Source: Peribacillus deserti (lineage in GTDB: Bacteria > Bacillota > Bacilli > Bacillales > DSM-1321). Taken from it: 47,789 nucleotides of DNA. Numbering within the stretch: position 1 is the first letter of the stretch; each line of letters starts with the position of its first letter. The stretch covers positions 1-47,789 of the forward strand of contig NZ_PGUY01000012.1 of NCBI RefSeq assembly GCF_002863585.1, in the 5' to 3' direction. The notes beneath the pieces are model-generated. The model was not told where the DNA came from. It did no database searches and saw only the letters and a program-made list of their open reading frames with translations. Both the position numbers and the translations under genes were made by a program. Below, piece by piece: positions 1-8,422 of this stretch.

Positions 1-170
1 GACAAAACTACTAAGGATAGCAGAATTAGCAAAATCTGAATCTAAGAGATTAGCTACATTTTGAGAATGGTAACTAGGAGGAGCCGTGTGCATTAATAGT
101 GCAAGCACGGTTCTGTGAGGGGGGTGGAGTCCAATTTACCGCAAGGTAGAAAGGCTCCCTTCTACTCGAC
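1..170 (+). mobile_element. 3' end of a group II intron (domains V and VI)
   Basis: Positions 81-113 form a domain V hairpin: GAGCCGTGTGC pairs with GCAAGCACGGTTC around an AATA-type loop, with the GAGCCG start and GGTTC end typical of bacterial introns. Domain VI follows at 114-170 and the element ends with the characteristic CTTCTACTCGAC. Upstream, one frame is open from position 2 to a TGA at 62-64 and could be the last residues of the intron-encoded reverse transcriptase/maturase, but the stretch is too short to prove it. The catalytic core and most of domain IV lie outside the window. The intron reads left to right and its 3' exon starts near 171. Confidence 0.8.
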
Positions 171-335
171 TAATGGAAGACGTATCGAACTTCCGCAGCT
201 TTTTTCATGTTTCACTAGCAGTCAGGTAAGCGTACAGAAAAAATCCATATACATTCTCCATATTGTTAATACAGTATGTTATACTGTAAACAAACCTTTG
301 AAGCTTTAAATCTTTTTATATTACCTGTTCCATCT

Positions 336-364
336 CCCTACTCGAACAATGAGTAGGGTTTTTT
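336..364 (+). terminator. Rho-independent terminator
   Basis: CCCTACTC (336-343) and GAGTAGGG (351-358) form a perfect 8-bp stem with a 7-nt loop, followed by six T. It would end rightward transcription, probably of the gene or transcript interrupted by the group II intron. Confidence 0.75.
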
Positions 365-380
365 AATGAGTAATATAAAG

Positions 381-419
381 AGAATATAAAAAAACAAGCT
401 CTTTAATAAGAGCTTGTTT
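381..419 (-). terminator. Terminator of the cold-shock gene
   Basis: AAACAAGCTCTT (392-403) and AAGAGCTTGTTT (408-419) form a perfect 12-bp stem with a 4-nt loop. On the minus strand it is followed by a T-rich run (381-391 complement), just after the stop of the cold-shock gene. Confidence 0.8.
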
Positions 420-436
420 ATGTCTTCGAAATAAGA

Positions 437-637
437 TTAAGCTTTTTGAACGTTAGTAGCTTGTGGTCCACGTTGACCTTGCTCAACGTCAAAAGTAACT
501 TTTTGGCCTTCGTCTAAAGATTTGAATCCTTCAGATTGGATAGCAGAGAAATGTACGAATACGTCGTCTCCACCTTCGCGTTCGATGAATCCGAAGCCTT
601 TTTCTGCGTTAAACCATTTTACTGTACCTTGTTCCAT
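437..637 (-). CDS. csp: Cold-shock protein (CspA/CspD family)
   Basis: A 66-residue single-domain cold-shock protein of normal length. It binds single-stranded RNA/DNA and acts as an RNA chaperone in the cytoplasm. RNP1 (GFGFIE, about residues 14-19) and RNP2 (VFVHF, about 26-30) are intact, as are the start KWFN and the GPQA turn near the C-terminus. An AGGAGG site lies 7-8 nt before the ATG. The gene is monocistronic, with its own promoter about 115 nt upstream and a strong terminator downstream. The long leader fits the usual post-transcriptional cold control of csp mRNAs (family knowledge). Which csp paralogue this is cannot be decided, though the [10 protein letters not shown] start resembles proteins annotated CspD. 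Confidence 0.95.
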   Translation of the reverse strand: MEQGTVKWFNAEKGFGFIEREGGDDVFVHFSAIQSEGFKSLDEGQKVTFDVEQGQRGPQATNVQKA

Positions 638-758
638 TTTTGTTGCCTCCTAGTGCGTTAAAACACAATGTATTACTATCCTTGCCCAAAGTGATTCTCA
701 AGAAGAAAAGTCTATATTCATACTATCCCATTACACCGAACAAAAATAATTCTTTTTT

Positions 759-787
759 ATCATAACAGGATACTGAAAATATTGCAA
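759..787 (-). promoter_or_regulatory. Sigma-A promoter of the cold-shock gene
   Basis: Read on the minus strand, -35 TTGCAA (782-787) and -10 TATGAT (759-764) are 17 bp apart. This predicts a leader of about 115 nt before the csp start codon. Confidence 0.6.
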
Positions 788-1009
788 ATTTTGGGGGCTG
801 TTCTAAGACCGATGAACTCTTCCTTTCAAGGCTTAAGGTGATCCTTCTTGCTAACCAACCAAAAATAATATCGGTAATTAATGACCATAAAAGTTCCATT
901 CCTTACATCCCTCCGCCATAGAAAAATTAGCAAAAGTATTCTTAGTGGTTCTTCGACTTCTAAATTAGGGTATTTAAAAAATAAATTATTAACAAATGGA
1001 GATGAAATT

Positions 1010-1726
1010 ATGAAAAGAAAGCCTATTATTGGTATAACTTGTTCAAACATAGAGTATTCAGGTATAACGAGTAGTTTATTGCATTATAGCTATTCTGATT
1101 CTGTAATTAATGCCGGTGGGATTCCTATAATACTACCCGTTGGTAACAAGGAAATAACGGAGAAAATGTTTTCTATATGCGATGGTATTCTTTTAAGTGG
1201 CGGTGAAGACATAAATCCTCAGCTGTTTGGTGCTGAACCTCATCCAAAGTTAGGAAAAATTATACCCGAAAGAGACAGCATGGAAATATCTATAATTGAA
1301 TTTGCTAGAAATAAAAATATTCCTATTTTTGCAATATGTAGAGGAATTCAAATCTTAAACGCAGCACTAGGTGGAACGAATATACAAGATGTTGAAAGTG
1401 AAAAGGATAACTGCCTAAAACACTTCCAAGATACCTCCTCTAGAGGGGATGCAACTCATTTAATTACTGTCGAAAAGGGCAGTAAATTAAATAAAATTAC
1501 AGGGAAAATGGAATTAAATGTAAATAGTTTTCATCATCAAGCAGTTAATGAAGTAGCTCCAATACTTAAACCTATTGCGGTTGCAAAGGATGGAGTTATT
1601 GAAGCTGTAGAATCAAATGACAACGAGAATCACTGGATTTTGGGTGTACAGTGGCATCCAGAAGATATGACTAAAACAGACAAGTATATGAAACTTTTAT
1701 TTAAGGCATTTATTGAAGCATGTTAA
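1010..1726 (+). CDS. Gamma-glutamyl-gamma-aminobutyrate hydrolase family protein (peptidase C26)
   Basis: This 238-residue class-I glutamine-amidotransferase-like hydrolase of the PuuD/peptidase C26 type would cleave gamma-glutamyl amide bonds in the cytoplasm. The nucleophile elbow is AICRG (Cys110), in a strand-turn-helix context. The partner residues are in QWHPED (His216, Glu218), and LLSGGEDINP (about 61-70) is the oxyanion region. I start at ATG 1010, which has GGAG 8 nt upstream and opens directly into the family start PIIGITC; an earlier in-frame start at 881 adds 43 residues unlike the family. No synthetase partner lies nearby, so the substrate (gamma-glutamyl-GABA or another gamma-glutamyl amine) is unknown. 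Confidence 0.85.
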   Translation: MKRKPIIGITCSNIEYSGITSSLLHYSYSDSVINAGGIPIILPVGNKEITEKMFSICDGILLSGGEDINPQLFGAEPHPKLGKIIPERDSMEISIIEFARNKNIPIFAICRGIQILNAALGGTNIQDVESEKDNCLKHFQDTSSRGDATHLITVEKGSKLNKITGKMELNVNSFHHQAVNEVAPILKPIAVAKDGVIEAVESNDNENHWILGVQWHPEDMTKTDKYMKLLFKAFIEAC

Positions 1727-1770
1727 ACACCGCAATTTGCTTTTTTTGCAAAGAGCTTTGCCTATTATTG

Positions 1771-2693
1771 GTATTACTCCACTACCATGAAAATTAAATT
1801 CTGCCACTTTAGAAAAATGGCCATACTTAAATAGACGCAGCTCAGTCAGTTTTTTAAAAAGGAGAGCGTCTTATCAGTCAATTGTTTTTTAAAATACTAG
1901 GATGCTTCCGAAATGGTTACGGTGAATCCCAGGTTCTCAAGTCTCCGGACTGAATGCCTAACAATAGAAGCCTGTCTCTGTTTGTCAAAGTAATCTTCGC
2001 CTAGGTCAACGTACATTTCTTTCTGGTAAGAAGGTAATACGCGATTCGAACATCGCGTGGGCGACCACAATGGCTGCACGTTTCTTACCTTTTCGACCGG
2101 CTTTCCGTCTGTAGAGGTCACCCAGGTATTTTTCGAACCCCTGAATGATTGAGCTGCTTCTGTTAATGCTGAACGAAGATACTTATTGCCTTTTTTGGCT
2201 CTTGCAGATTTCCTTTTTCCAGCACTTTCATTGTGGCCCGGTACTAGGGCAGCCCAATAACATAAGTGTGCGGCACTAGGGAACTGCGTTCCAACATAGG
2301 GACCAATCTCAGCGAGGATCTGTTCGGTCATCCTTTTAGCTATGCCAGGAATGGAATCGAGCCGTTCAATATCTTCCTCATAGAAACTTACCCTCTCTGC
2401 AATCTCGTTATCCAGCAGTTCAATTTGGTCAGTAAGGAAGTCAATATGCGTCAGTATTGTCTTTAACATAAGCCGTTGGTGAGAGTTCACATATCCTTTT
2501 AGTGCAAGCACAAGTTCATCTTTCTTCCGTTTCATTGTGCGTCGAGCCAAGTTTGATAGTTTTACAGGATCGTCCTCGCCATCCGCGATAGCACGAAGCA
2601 TGTCCTTTGCAGAAACACCCATAATATCGGAAACCACCGATCCTAGTTTAATATTCGCCCCTTCAAGCACCTTTTGAATCCGGTTGTGCTGCC
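1771..2693 (-). pseudogene. Truncated IS110-family element, copy 1 (C-terminal half of transposase)
   Basis: Reads leftward from about 2670 to 1897, with the element's 3' flank extending to about 1771. It keeps the C-terminal Transposase_20 region (SIPGIAKRMTEQILAEIGP, then AGKRKSARAKKGNKYLRSAL) but lacks the whole N-terminal DEDD nuclease half. Near 2030-2100 the protein reads out of frame relative to copy 2 and returns to the shared ending MYVDLGEDYFDKQ, so there are two compensating indels. It is closely similar to copy 2 (15744-17328) up to GGTTGTGCTGCC, then breaks abruptly at about 2693, exactly at a copy of the palindromic repeat. Not functional. Confidence 0.85.
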
Positions 2694-3096
2694 TAAAGGG
2701 GCGTTAGTTTAAGATCATTTGCCTTAGGCAGCCATATGCTTTTGTGGTAACGGACAACGTTAGTAGAAAAGTTTTAGTTGTAAATTCATTATTGAAAATG
2801 GTAAGATTTACATAAATAAGTTGAAGGGAGTGAGTTGTAACGATGAAGAAAAATTTAATTCGTCTTACCTTGGAGCTATCCAATATAAAACTCACTCAAG
2901 TGGATAAACAATTTTAAAGAACTGCAATGGGTGTGTTAGATAAAAATTGTGAAACGAATAATCTTTATTATTCCATTTTCTTCGAATTAGCCACAGGGTA
3001 TGTAAAAACTCTGCGGCTTTTTATGTTGGATAAGGACGAGTTAAGGCTTTTTCTAAATTTTTCTTCCACATATCATTAAATTGGAGGAAAAACACG
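2694..3096. repeat. Intergenic gap with palindromic-repeat copy A
   Basis: The first part (2698-2765) is a copy of the dispersed repeat, reading GGGGCGTTAGTTTAAGA and then a short GCC-TTA-GGC hairpin. Its left arm is missing because it joins the truncated IS110. At 2990-3025 an imperfect GCCACAG/CTGCGGC hairpin precedes a T-run and could be a terminator. No supportable gene in the remainder. Confidence 0.45.
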
Positions 3097-4170
3097 ATGT
3101 TACATTTATTAGGATGGGATACTGGTTTTGAGGATCAATTTGCTAAATATCAAGAAAAAAATCTTAGTCCAGCTAGAGTAATCAGAAGAGGGAACCAATC
3201 ATATACGATCTTTGATGGAAAACGTAGCCTCCAAGCAAAAATAACTGGGAAGTTCAGGCATCATAGCAACGTGTCCAAAGATTACCCAGCTGTAGGCGAT
3301 TGGATTGTGTATGAAACAAAAGCACACAGCGAAATTGCAACTATACATGCTGTATTGCCGAGAAAAAGCTACTTCTCGCGGAAGCTCCCCATTTCAGGAG
3401 GAAGGAAGTTCAAAAAGGGTGTACTGGAAGGTGGCTCTACAGAGGAGCAAGTCATTGCAGCAAATATAGATGTTGTTTTGATAGTAAGCGGGCTGGATGG
3501 CAATTTTGATGTCCGCAGAATCGAAAGATTCCTCACCCTCACTTACAACAGTGGTGCTGCCCCTGTCATTGTTTTAAACAAAATGGATCTATGTAACAAA
3601 ATAGACGAATACGTGGAGCAGGTGAGACAAATTGCCATAAACGTTCCGACCCTGGTCATTAGTGTGGAGAAAAATAAGAATATGGATAGTTTATTGCCAT
3701 ATTTAACTTCGGGTAAAACGATCGCTCTCCTTGGATCATCAGGGGTAGGAAAATCCACATTAACAAATTACCTAATGGGGGAAGAGAGACAAGTTAAGCA
3801 GCCTACAAGCAAGGCTTCCGGTAAGGGAAAACATACTACTACAAGTGCCGAGCTTATTCTTCACCAGTCTGGTTACATGATTATAGACACACCAGGCTTA
3901 AGAGAGGTACAGCTCTGGGGAGATGAGGAAGTCCTGAAGGAAACATTCCAAGATGTTACCGTTCTTTTTAAGCGTTGTAGGTATTCTAATTGCCGCCATC
4001 AGACAGAACCCGGATGTGCCATTAAACAAGCAATTGAAGATGGTGTACTGAGCCAGAGCCGGTATGAAAGCTATTTAAAGCAATATGACGAACTTTTTAG
4101 GTTGAACAGGAAGAAAAAGAAACTGGATATACAATTAAATAAAAAATTGAAACAGAGAAAAAATAATTAA
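3097..4170 (+). CDS. rsgA: Ribosome small-subunit-dependent GTPase A (RsgA/YloQ family)
   Basis: This 357-residue circularly permuted GTPase helps late maturation of the 30S ribosomal subunit. The order of motifs is diagnostic: OB-fold N-terminus, G4 NKMD (161-164), then G1 GSSGVGKS (213-220), then G3 DTPG (264-267). A C-terminal zinc-binding cluster follows (Cys294, Cys299, His301, Cys307). A GGAGG site precedes ATG 3097. The length exceeds the usual 290-300 residues, with a basic tail rich in Lys. In B. subtilis the housekeeping rsgA/cpgA lies with prpC-prkC; here the gene is alone between repeats, so it is probably a second, accessory paralogue (inference). A terminator follows at 4183. 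Confidence 0.92.
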   Translation: MLHLLGWDTGFEDQFAKYQEKNLSPARVIRRGNQSYTIFDGKRSLQAKITGKFRHHSNVSKDYPAVGDWIVYETKAHSEIATIHAVLPRKSYFSRKLPISGGRKFKKGVLEGGSTEEQVIAANIDVVLIVSGLDGNFDVRRIERFLTLTYNSGAAPVIVLNKMDLCNKIDEYVEQVRQIAINVPTLVISVEKNKNMDSLLPYLTSGKTIALLGSSGVGKSTLTNYLMGEERQVKQPTSKASGKGKHTTTSAELILHQSGYMIIDTPGLREVQLWGDEEVLKETFQDVTVLFKRCRYSNCRHQTEPGCAIKQAIEDGVLSQSRYESYLKQYDELFRLNRKKKKLDIQLNKKLKQRKNN

Positions 4171-4182
4171 GTGATTAAGCAT

Positions 4183-4212
4183 GGTGGTAGTTCTATGAGA
4201 GCCACCTTTTTT
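4183..4212 (+). terminator. Terminator after rsgA
   Basis: GGTGG (4183-4187) pairs with CCACC (4202-4206), followed by six T. The stem is short, so this is moderate evidence. Confidence 0.5.
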
Positions 4213-4249
4213 GTTAGAAAAATGGACTTAAAGCAATGAAGAAATGTAC

Positions 4250-4335
4250 TTAAACTTAAGAGTGCGTTAGTTTAAGATCCAGCTGCCTTTCTAGGCGGCT
4301 TTGGTTTGTTGAACTAACTGTGGTTAGTAGAAAAA
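4250..4335 (+). repeat. Palindromic-repeat copy B
   Basis: GTACTTAAACTTAAGAGTGCGTTAG is followed by TTTAAGA and an AGCTGCC/GGCGGCT hairpin, and ends near GGTTAGTAG. Same layout as copies A, C and D; lies just upstream of the APH-fold kinase gene. Confidence 0.5.
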
Positions 4336-4401
4336 ATGCTGCCATTTGGATATAGTAGGTAAGTTAACAGGGAGTAGTAATGATTAAGGAGGATAATTTT
4401 G

Positions 4402-5265
4402 ATGTTACATCGTGTCATTCAACAATTTGGATTGCGGGTACAATCCATTAATGAGGTTGAAGATTCCCATAGTTCAACAGTCTATAAATGTACTTTGTCT
4501 AATAGTGAAAATGTTTTCTTGAAAATCCCTTATACAAAATTGAAGTGTCAGCGGGAGTTTGAAGCCTATGAACTTCTAAAAGGAAGTATTTCCATTCCTG
4601 ACATGCTGGATTATTGGTCTGGTGATCTGGAGTGTCCTGGTGCTTTTTTGTTATCTGAATTAAAAGGAAAGCCATTAACTTCTGAGGCTTCGCCATCAGT
4701 AGCGTTTCAAGTGGGAGTCCTTCATGCCGAGATGCATACTATTCGTCCGCCTGCTGTACAAGTGTTAACTGGCATACAAAACGAATTTACGAACTGGTCT
4801 AACTTTGTTGAACATCAATTTTATAGTTTTGCTGAGGATGTAAGGGACGTTTTGGATGCACAATTATACAAACAAGCCATTGTAAAATTTGAAGAAATGA
4901 AACGATGGCTTCCCTCCCCAGATGGGCCAAGCTTTATACATATGGATTTTCGTTCAGCTAATATAATTGTTGATGGTAATAAAGTTTCAGGAATAATAGA
5001 TTTCGAGAGCGTTCGGTTTGGTTCAACTGAAATTGATTTTACCAAACTGTTTCGTGACTTTTTACGCTTTGATACTACCTTGTACAAGGCATATCGAGAA
5101 GGTTATAAAAGTATCAGACCATTAATTGACCTAGAAATGGTATTGCCTTTTTATAGATTTACAGATGCCTTTAATAGTATTGGGTGGTGTAAACGTCGTG
5201 GAATTGAGAAGAATGCTTTATTTTTAAAACAAAATGTAGAGAGTTTAAAGAAATTTCTATTATAA
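4402..5265 (+). CDS. APH-fold phosphotransferase (aminoglycoside phosphotransferase/choline kinase-like)
   Basis: This 287-residue small-molecule kinase has the protein-kinase-like APH fold. The Brenner motif is H180-x-D182-x4-N187, where Asp182 is the catalytic base, followed by IIDFE (Asp200 binds Mg). An N-terminal lobe has FLKIP (Lys41, the likely ATP-contact lysine). The start ATG 4402 has AAGGAGG 9 nt upstream; a TTG immediately before it is less likely. Many Bacillus genomes carry several such genes annotated as aminoglycoside phosphotransferase, but the substrate is usually unknown and resistance should not be assumed. It stands alone, between repeats. Confidence 0.85.
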   Translation: MLHRVIQQFGLRVQSINEVEDSHSSTVYKCTLSNSENVFLKIPYTKLKCQREFEAYELLKGSISIPDMLDYWSGDLECPGAFLLSELKGKPLTSEASPSVAFQVGVLHAEMHTIRPPAVQVLTGIQNEFTNWSNFVEHQFYSFAEDVRDVLDAQLYKQAIVKFEEMKRWLPSPDGPSFIHMDFRSANIIVDGNKVSGIIDFESVRFGSTEIDFTKLFRDFLRFDTTLYKAYREGYKSIRPLIDLEMVLPFYRFTDAFNSIGWCKRRGIEKNALFLKQNVESLKKFLL

Positions 5266-5865
5266 AATGGGGAATGCACTCTTCACCTTTCTAAGGCAAG
5301 CCAAATTACTATCTATACTCCTAATATGCAATTTATTATGTAAGATGGTGAAGAATGGTACTTTAAGTAACGCGTGCGTTGTATAAAAAGAAATGACTTA
5401 ACCGCATTGAAAAATGGATGGGTAGTTACTTCAAGAAAATATTAAAAGCCAGAGTACAAAGTATTCTGGCTTTATTAGCGGGCTATATTTTTAGCTCTGT
5501 TTGAATAACTGGTGCCAATCTCTTATTGGAAATGTTCCGTTTTATTTCCATCATAAAAAGTGGCGAACGTTAGAACGAGACCATGAATCTCATTTAATTT
5601 CATTGGAGTTAACGATGTTCTCCGAGCAAATACTAATTATGAATAACCTGAAGTGTAAAGGAGTGGGAATATCAATAGCTGGAGGAGTAGTCTGATTCGG
5701 TTTCTTCTAGTTATCAGTCTGAATATCAAGAGAGAATTCTTCAGCTTGGTTAACTAACGGGAGGAGCCAGCTGGAAAATGTGCGAACCACATATAGACGC
5801 TTTTTCCTCAATGTCGTAGTAACAACTGTACCGTATCACTTGGAGAAATAAAAAAACTATTAGTC
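5266..5865. other. Gap: repeat copy and terminator-like hairpin, no gene
   Basis: At 5360-5382 GGTACTTTAAGTAACGCGTGCG is a degenerate copy of the palindromic repeat. At 5445-5473 AAAGCCAGA and TCTGGCTTT form a 9-bp hairpin with T-run that could end transcription from the kinase gene. Near 5753 CTAACGGGAGGAG resembles half of the repeat. A 64-codon frame at 5501-5695 has no RBS and no recognisable content, so it is not called. Confidence 0.4.
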
Positions 5866-5894
5866 AGAGCTGTGACATAAGCACAGCTCTTTTT
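5866..5894. terminator. Bidirectional terminator downstream of ytaF
   Basis: AGAGCTGTG (5866-5874) and CACAGCTCT (5882-5890) are a perfect 9-bp stem with T-runs on both sides (TTTT on plus; GTTTTTT on minus after a short gap). It lies just past the ytaF stop. Confidence 0.65.
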
Positions 5895-5919
5895 CTTAAT
5901 TACTACCTGTTGAGGAGTA

Positions 5920-6588
5920 TTACGAAAGGATTTTCAACAAACCCAAGAGCAATAATAAACATCCGGGTAAAAATTGAATTTTGCATACCCATTTAATATT
6001 TGAAAATCGTTGGCCCAAGTTTGTACCAACAGTAAGAAAAATTCCGCTTATGATAGCAATGATTATGGGTGTCAGAATTAAAGGGTATTCTTGAAACCCA
6101 GCACCAATTCCTACTCCTGATGCGTCTAAAGAAAGAGCGATCCCTAACATAAATGACTCCTTGAAAGATATCCGTCCTGACTGGTTAACGTCTGCTTTTT
6201 CCGGATTCTTTAGGATTTCAATAACAATTTTGATATTTAGTATCCTTATGATTTTCCTTTTATTTATTGCTGTTCCTTCCAATGGTACAACTGCTCTGGC
6301 ACTTAAGTTTTTTTCCTTTTTAATTGCAGCATTTATTACCGCTATACTGCCTAAACATATTAATATTAGTCCCCCAATGAGGGATGTACTTTCTGCAGAA
6401 ATATATTGGCTAATTCCTTGGCCAAAAAGCATTGATACAAAGAAAACGGCTCCTGTAAAAAAACCTATAGTCAACAGCGAAGTAAAGGGAGTATGTATTC
6501 CTTTAATTCCATAGGAAAACCCTACTGCGAAGCTGTCAAAACTCAATGAAATTCCGAGTAACATAATGAATAATAATTCAATAAACAT
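5920..6588 (-). CDS. ytaF: Sporulation membrane protein YtaF (MntP/LysE-like fold)
   Basis: This 222-residue integral membrane protein has about six transmembrane helices in two homologous halves. Each half carries a conserved intramembrane motif: LSFDSFAVGFSYG near residues 13-25 and LSLDASGVGIGAG near the middle. A soluble loop between them has the YtaF signature KNPEKADVNQSG. The family is related to the MntP manganese exporter. In B. subtilis, ytaF is expressed in sporulation and its function is unclear. I start at ATG 6588, which has GGGGG 7 nt upstream; an earlier ATG at 6624 has no clear RBS. No yybP-ykoY-type manganese riboswitch is visible upstream. Terminators flank the gene on both sides. 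Confidence 0.85.
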   Translation of the reverse strand: MFIELLFIMLLGISLSFDSFAVGFSYGIKGIHTPFTSLLTIGFFTGAVFFVSMLFGQGISQYISAESTSLIGGLILICLGSIAVINAAIKKEKNLSARAVVPLEGTAINKRKIIRILNIKIVIEILKNPEKADVNQSGRISFKESFMLGIALSLDASGVGIGAGFQEYPLILTPIIIAIISGIFLTVGTNLGQRFSNIKWVCKIQFLPGCLLLLLGLLKILS

Positions 6589-6669
6589 TGGTATTCCCCC
6601 AGCAGGCACTAATTGATGTTTCATATTCTATGAGGGGGAAGTAATTAGTTGCATGTACCAAACGTAAGC

Positions 6670-6706
6670 AAAAAGGTTTCCTATGTCTGTGAAAGGAAAC
6701 CTTTTT
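6670..6706. terminator. Strong bidirectional hairpin upstream of ytaF
   Basis: AAAAAGGTTTCCT (6670-6682) and AGGAAACCTTTTT (6694-6706) form a perfect 13-bp stem. It insulates ytaF from the large gap to its right, and may instead end a leftward transcript before ytaF. Confidence 0.65.
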
Positions 6707-7395
6707 GTCGATTGAATCGATGTATTGAGTGCGTCAATATTTTTTCATGTCGAAAAGATGTGAATCAACACAGCCCAAAACGGGGTAATCATTCCCGACA
6801 AGGATAAAAATACAGAGATTAAAAAATACATGCAAAGTCAGATTTAAATAACCGGAGCGGAGTCCTTATATGCAAAACTTCAATCAGAAAAACCTGTAAA
6901 GAGGACAAATAAAAAAGAATGGATAATTCGCCGGCCAGGGCAGTATATATGTCATTTTGTAAAAAACCAGAAAGCAAAGTTTAATAGAATCAAGATCATA
7001 ATAAGCAACCAAACTAGATTATTTATTAGAAAATGTAGATTTAACCATTTCATTGTAAGACCTCACAATTAAGTTAACTAACAAAGAAGTAATAAGTAAA
7101 AGTATTGGCTCCGCCTTCGCCAGATACCATGATAGCCACCCGTGCTATCCCCACTAAATCTAAATTAACGTTTAGATATTAATAGAATTTGTGCTAGATG
7201 TAAGATGTTTGTAAATCTTTAAAGCATAGATACATTAGTGGGAGAAAAAGTAGTAATGCTTGTAGGAAGGTTTTCTATTTAACGGATATTACCTAAAAGT
7301 GAATGGTGAAATAAAAGAACAAGGGGGGAAGGCAGCTTTCTTTGTTTCACTACGGAGATTGTTGATATGGCACTTAGGTAAATACCTCAATTAAA
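6707..7395. other. 690-bp gap without a supportable gene
   Basis: Mostly AT-rich DNA. One plus-strand frame stays open for about 74 codons (6848-7072) and reads like degraded coding sequence rich in Lys and Arg, but it has no start codon or RBS and I recognise no family. A hairpin-like GATAGCCACCCGTGCTATC lies at 7129-7150. Probably decayed accessory DNA. Confidence 0.35.
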
Positions 7396-7427
7396 AAATT
7401 ACCACTCATCTTAACAGGATGGTGGTA
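7396..7427 (-). terminator. Terminator of uppP
   Basis: TACCACTCATC (7400-7410) pairs with GATGGTGGTA (7418-7427) with one bulge, and on the minus strand is followed by ATTTTTTAA. It lies about 12 nt past the uppP stop. Confidence 0.6.
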
Positions 7428-7439
7428 TCTTATTGATGC

Positions 7440-8261
7440 TTAAAAATAAAACAAGAATATTAAAGCTGCTAATAGAATTCGGTATAAAGCAAAAGGAATT
7501 AGTTGAACTCGGTTAATCAATTTGAGGAAGAACTTTATTGAAATTAATGCAAAGGCAAAAGCACTAATGAATCCGACGAGAAAAAATGGAATAACTTCTA
7601 AAGTAAAGTACTGCCATTTGCTTAGTAAGGATAAAAAACTGGCACCCGCCATGATCGGAACAGCCATTATAAATGTAAAATCTGCTGCTGCCCGGTGACT
7701 CATGCCAAGTAAAACACCGCCTGAAATGGTTGAACCAGATCTGGAAAATCCCGGCCATAACGATAAACATTGAATAAGGCCGACTGTAAAGGCCTGTTTA
7801 TAAGTAATCTCATCAACGGTCTCAGTGGTTTGCTTACGTCCGCCTAATAAATCAGCTGCAATCATTAAAAAAGCACCTATAACTAAACCGACTAAAACCG
7901 TACCCGTTGAAAACAAATGTTCATCAATGTAGTCTTCAAATAAAACTCCTAAAATGCCTGCCGGTAACAATCCCACGATAACATGGGTTAACCGAAGCCT
8001 TCCAACTTGGCGGCTTACCCCTTTTTTATAACCCAATAGCTCGATAAAACGATTTCGGAAGACAACGACAACGGCAAGAATGGAGCCAAGCTGAATCACA
8101 ACCTTGAATGTATTAGCTACTTTTTCCCCTAGAAAGTCCTGAGAACGAAGCCACATATCATCCACAATAATCATGTGGCCAGTCGAAGAGACCGGTGCAA
8201 ACTCAGTTAATCCTTCTACGATTCCTAATATAAATCCGACAATCAATTCCCATGTATTCAT
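7440..8261 (-). CDS. uppP: Undecaprenyl-diphosphate phosphatase (UppP/BacA)
   Basis: This 273-residue integral membrane enzyme removes one phosphate from undecaprenyl diphosphate, recycling the lipid carrier for peptidoglycan and teichoic acid synthesis. It has about eight transmembrane helices. Both conserved catalytic regions are present: EGLTEFAPVSSTGH (residues 16-29) and PGFSRSGST (170-178). An AGGAG site precedes the ATG. Raised UppP dosage is known to give bacitracin tolerance. Bacilli often have more than one homologue, and this copy is monocistronic. It ends only a few nucleotides before its terminator. Confidence 0.95.
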   Translation of the reverse strand: MNTWELIVGFILGIVEGLTEFAPVSSTGHMIIVDDMWLRSQDFLGEKVANTFKVVIQLGSILAVVVVFRNRFIELLGYKKGVSRQVGRLRLTHVIVGLLPAGILGVLFEDYIDEHLFSTGTVLVGLVIGAFLMIAADLLGGRKQTTETVDEITYKQAFTVGLIQCLSLWPGFSRSGSTISGGVLLGMSHRAAADFTFIMAVPIMAGASFLSLLSKWQYFTLEVIPFFLVGFISAFAFALISIKFFLKLINRVQLIPFALYRILLAALIFLFYF

Positions 8262-8422
8262 CTGTTTTCTCCTAACCTATAATGCTGAGATTTGTAATAC
8301 AAGCCTTTTCTGTTTAACTTTGGGGCTGGCTGGAGCTAGTTTATATGATAGTCATCACATTTGTACCTTGATGTTTAAGTTTTTTTGTACAATTGATTTC
8401 TGATAAATCAAAATATTCAATT

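Noticed and set aside
115-309. 64-codon plus-strand frame at the left end
   Set aside because: Its first part is group II intron domain VI and the rest has no RBS or protein-like pattern.
5501-5695. 64-codon frame in the gap before ytaF
   Set aside because: No RBS, no recognisable family and degraded surroundings.
6161-6514. 117-codon frame opposite ytaF
   Set aside because: Antisense shadow of a hydrophobic gene; ytaF itself has clear family motifs.
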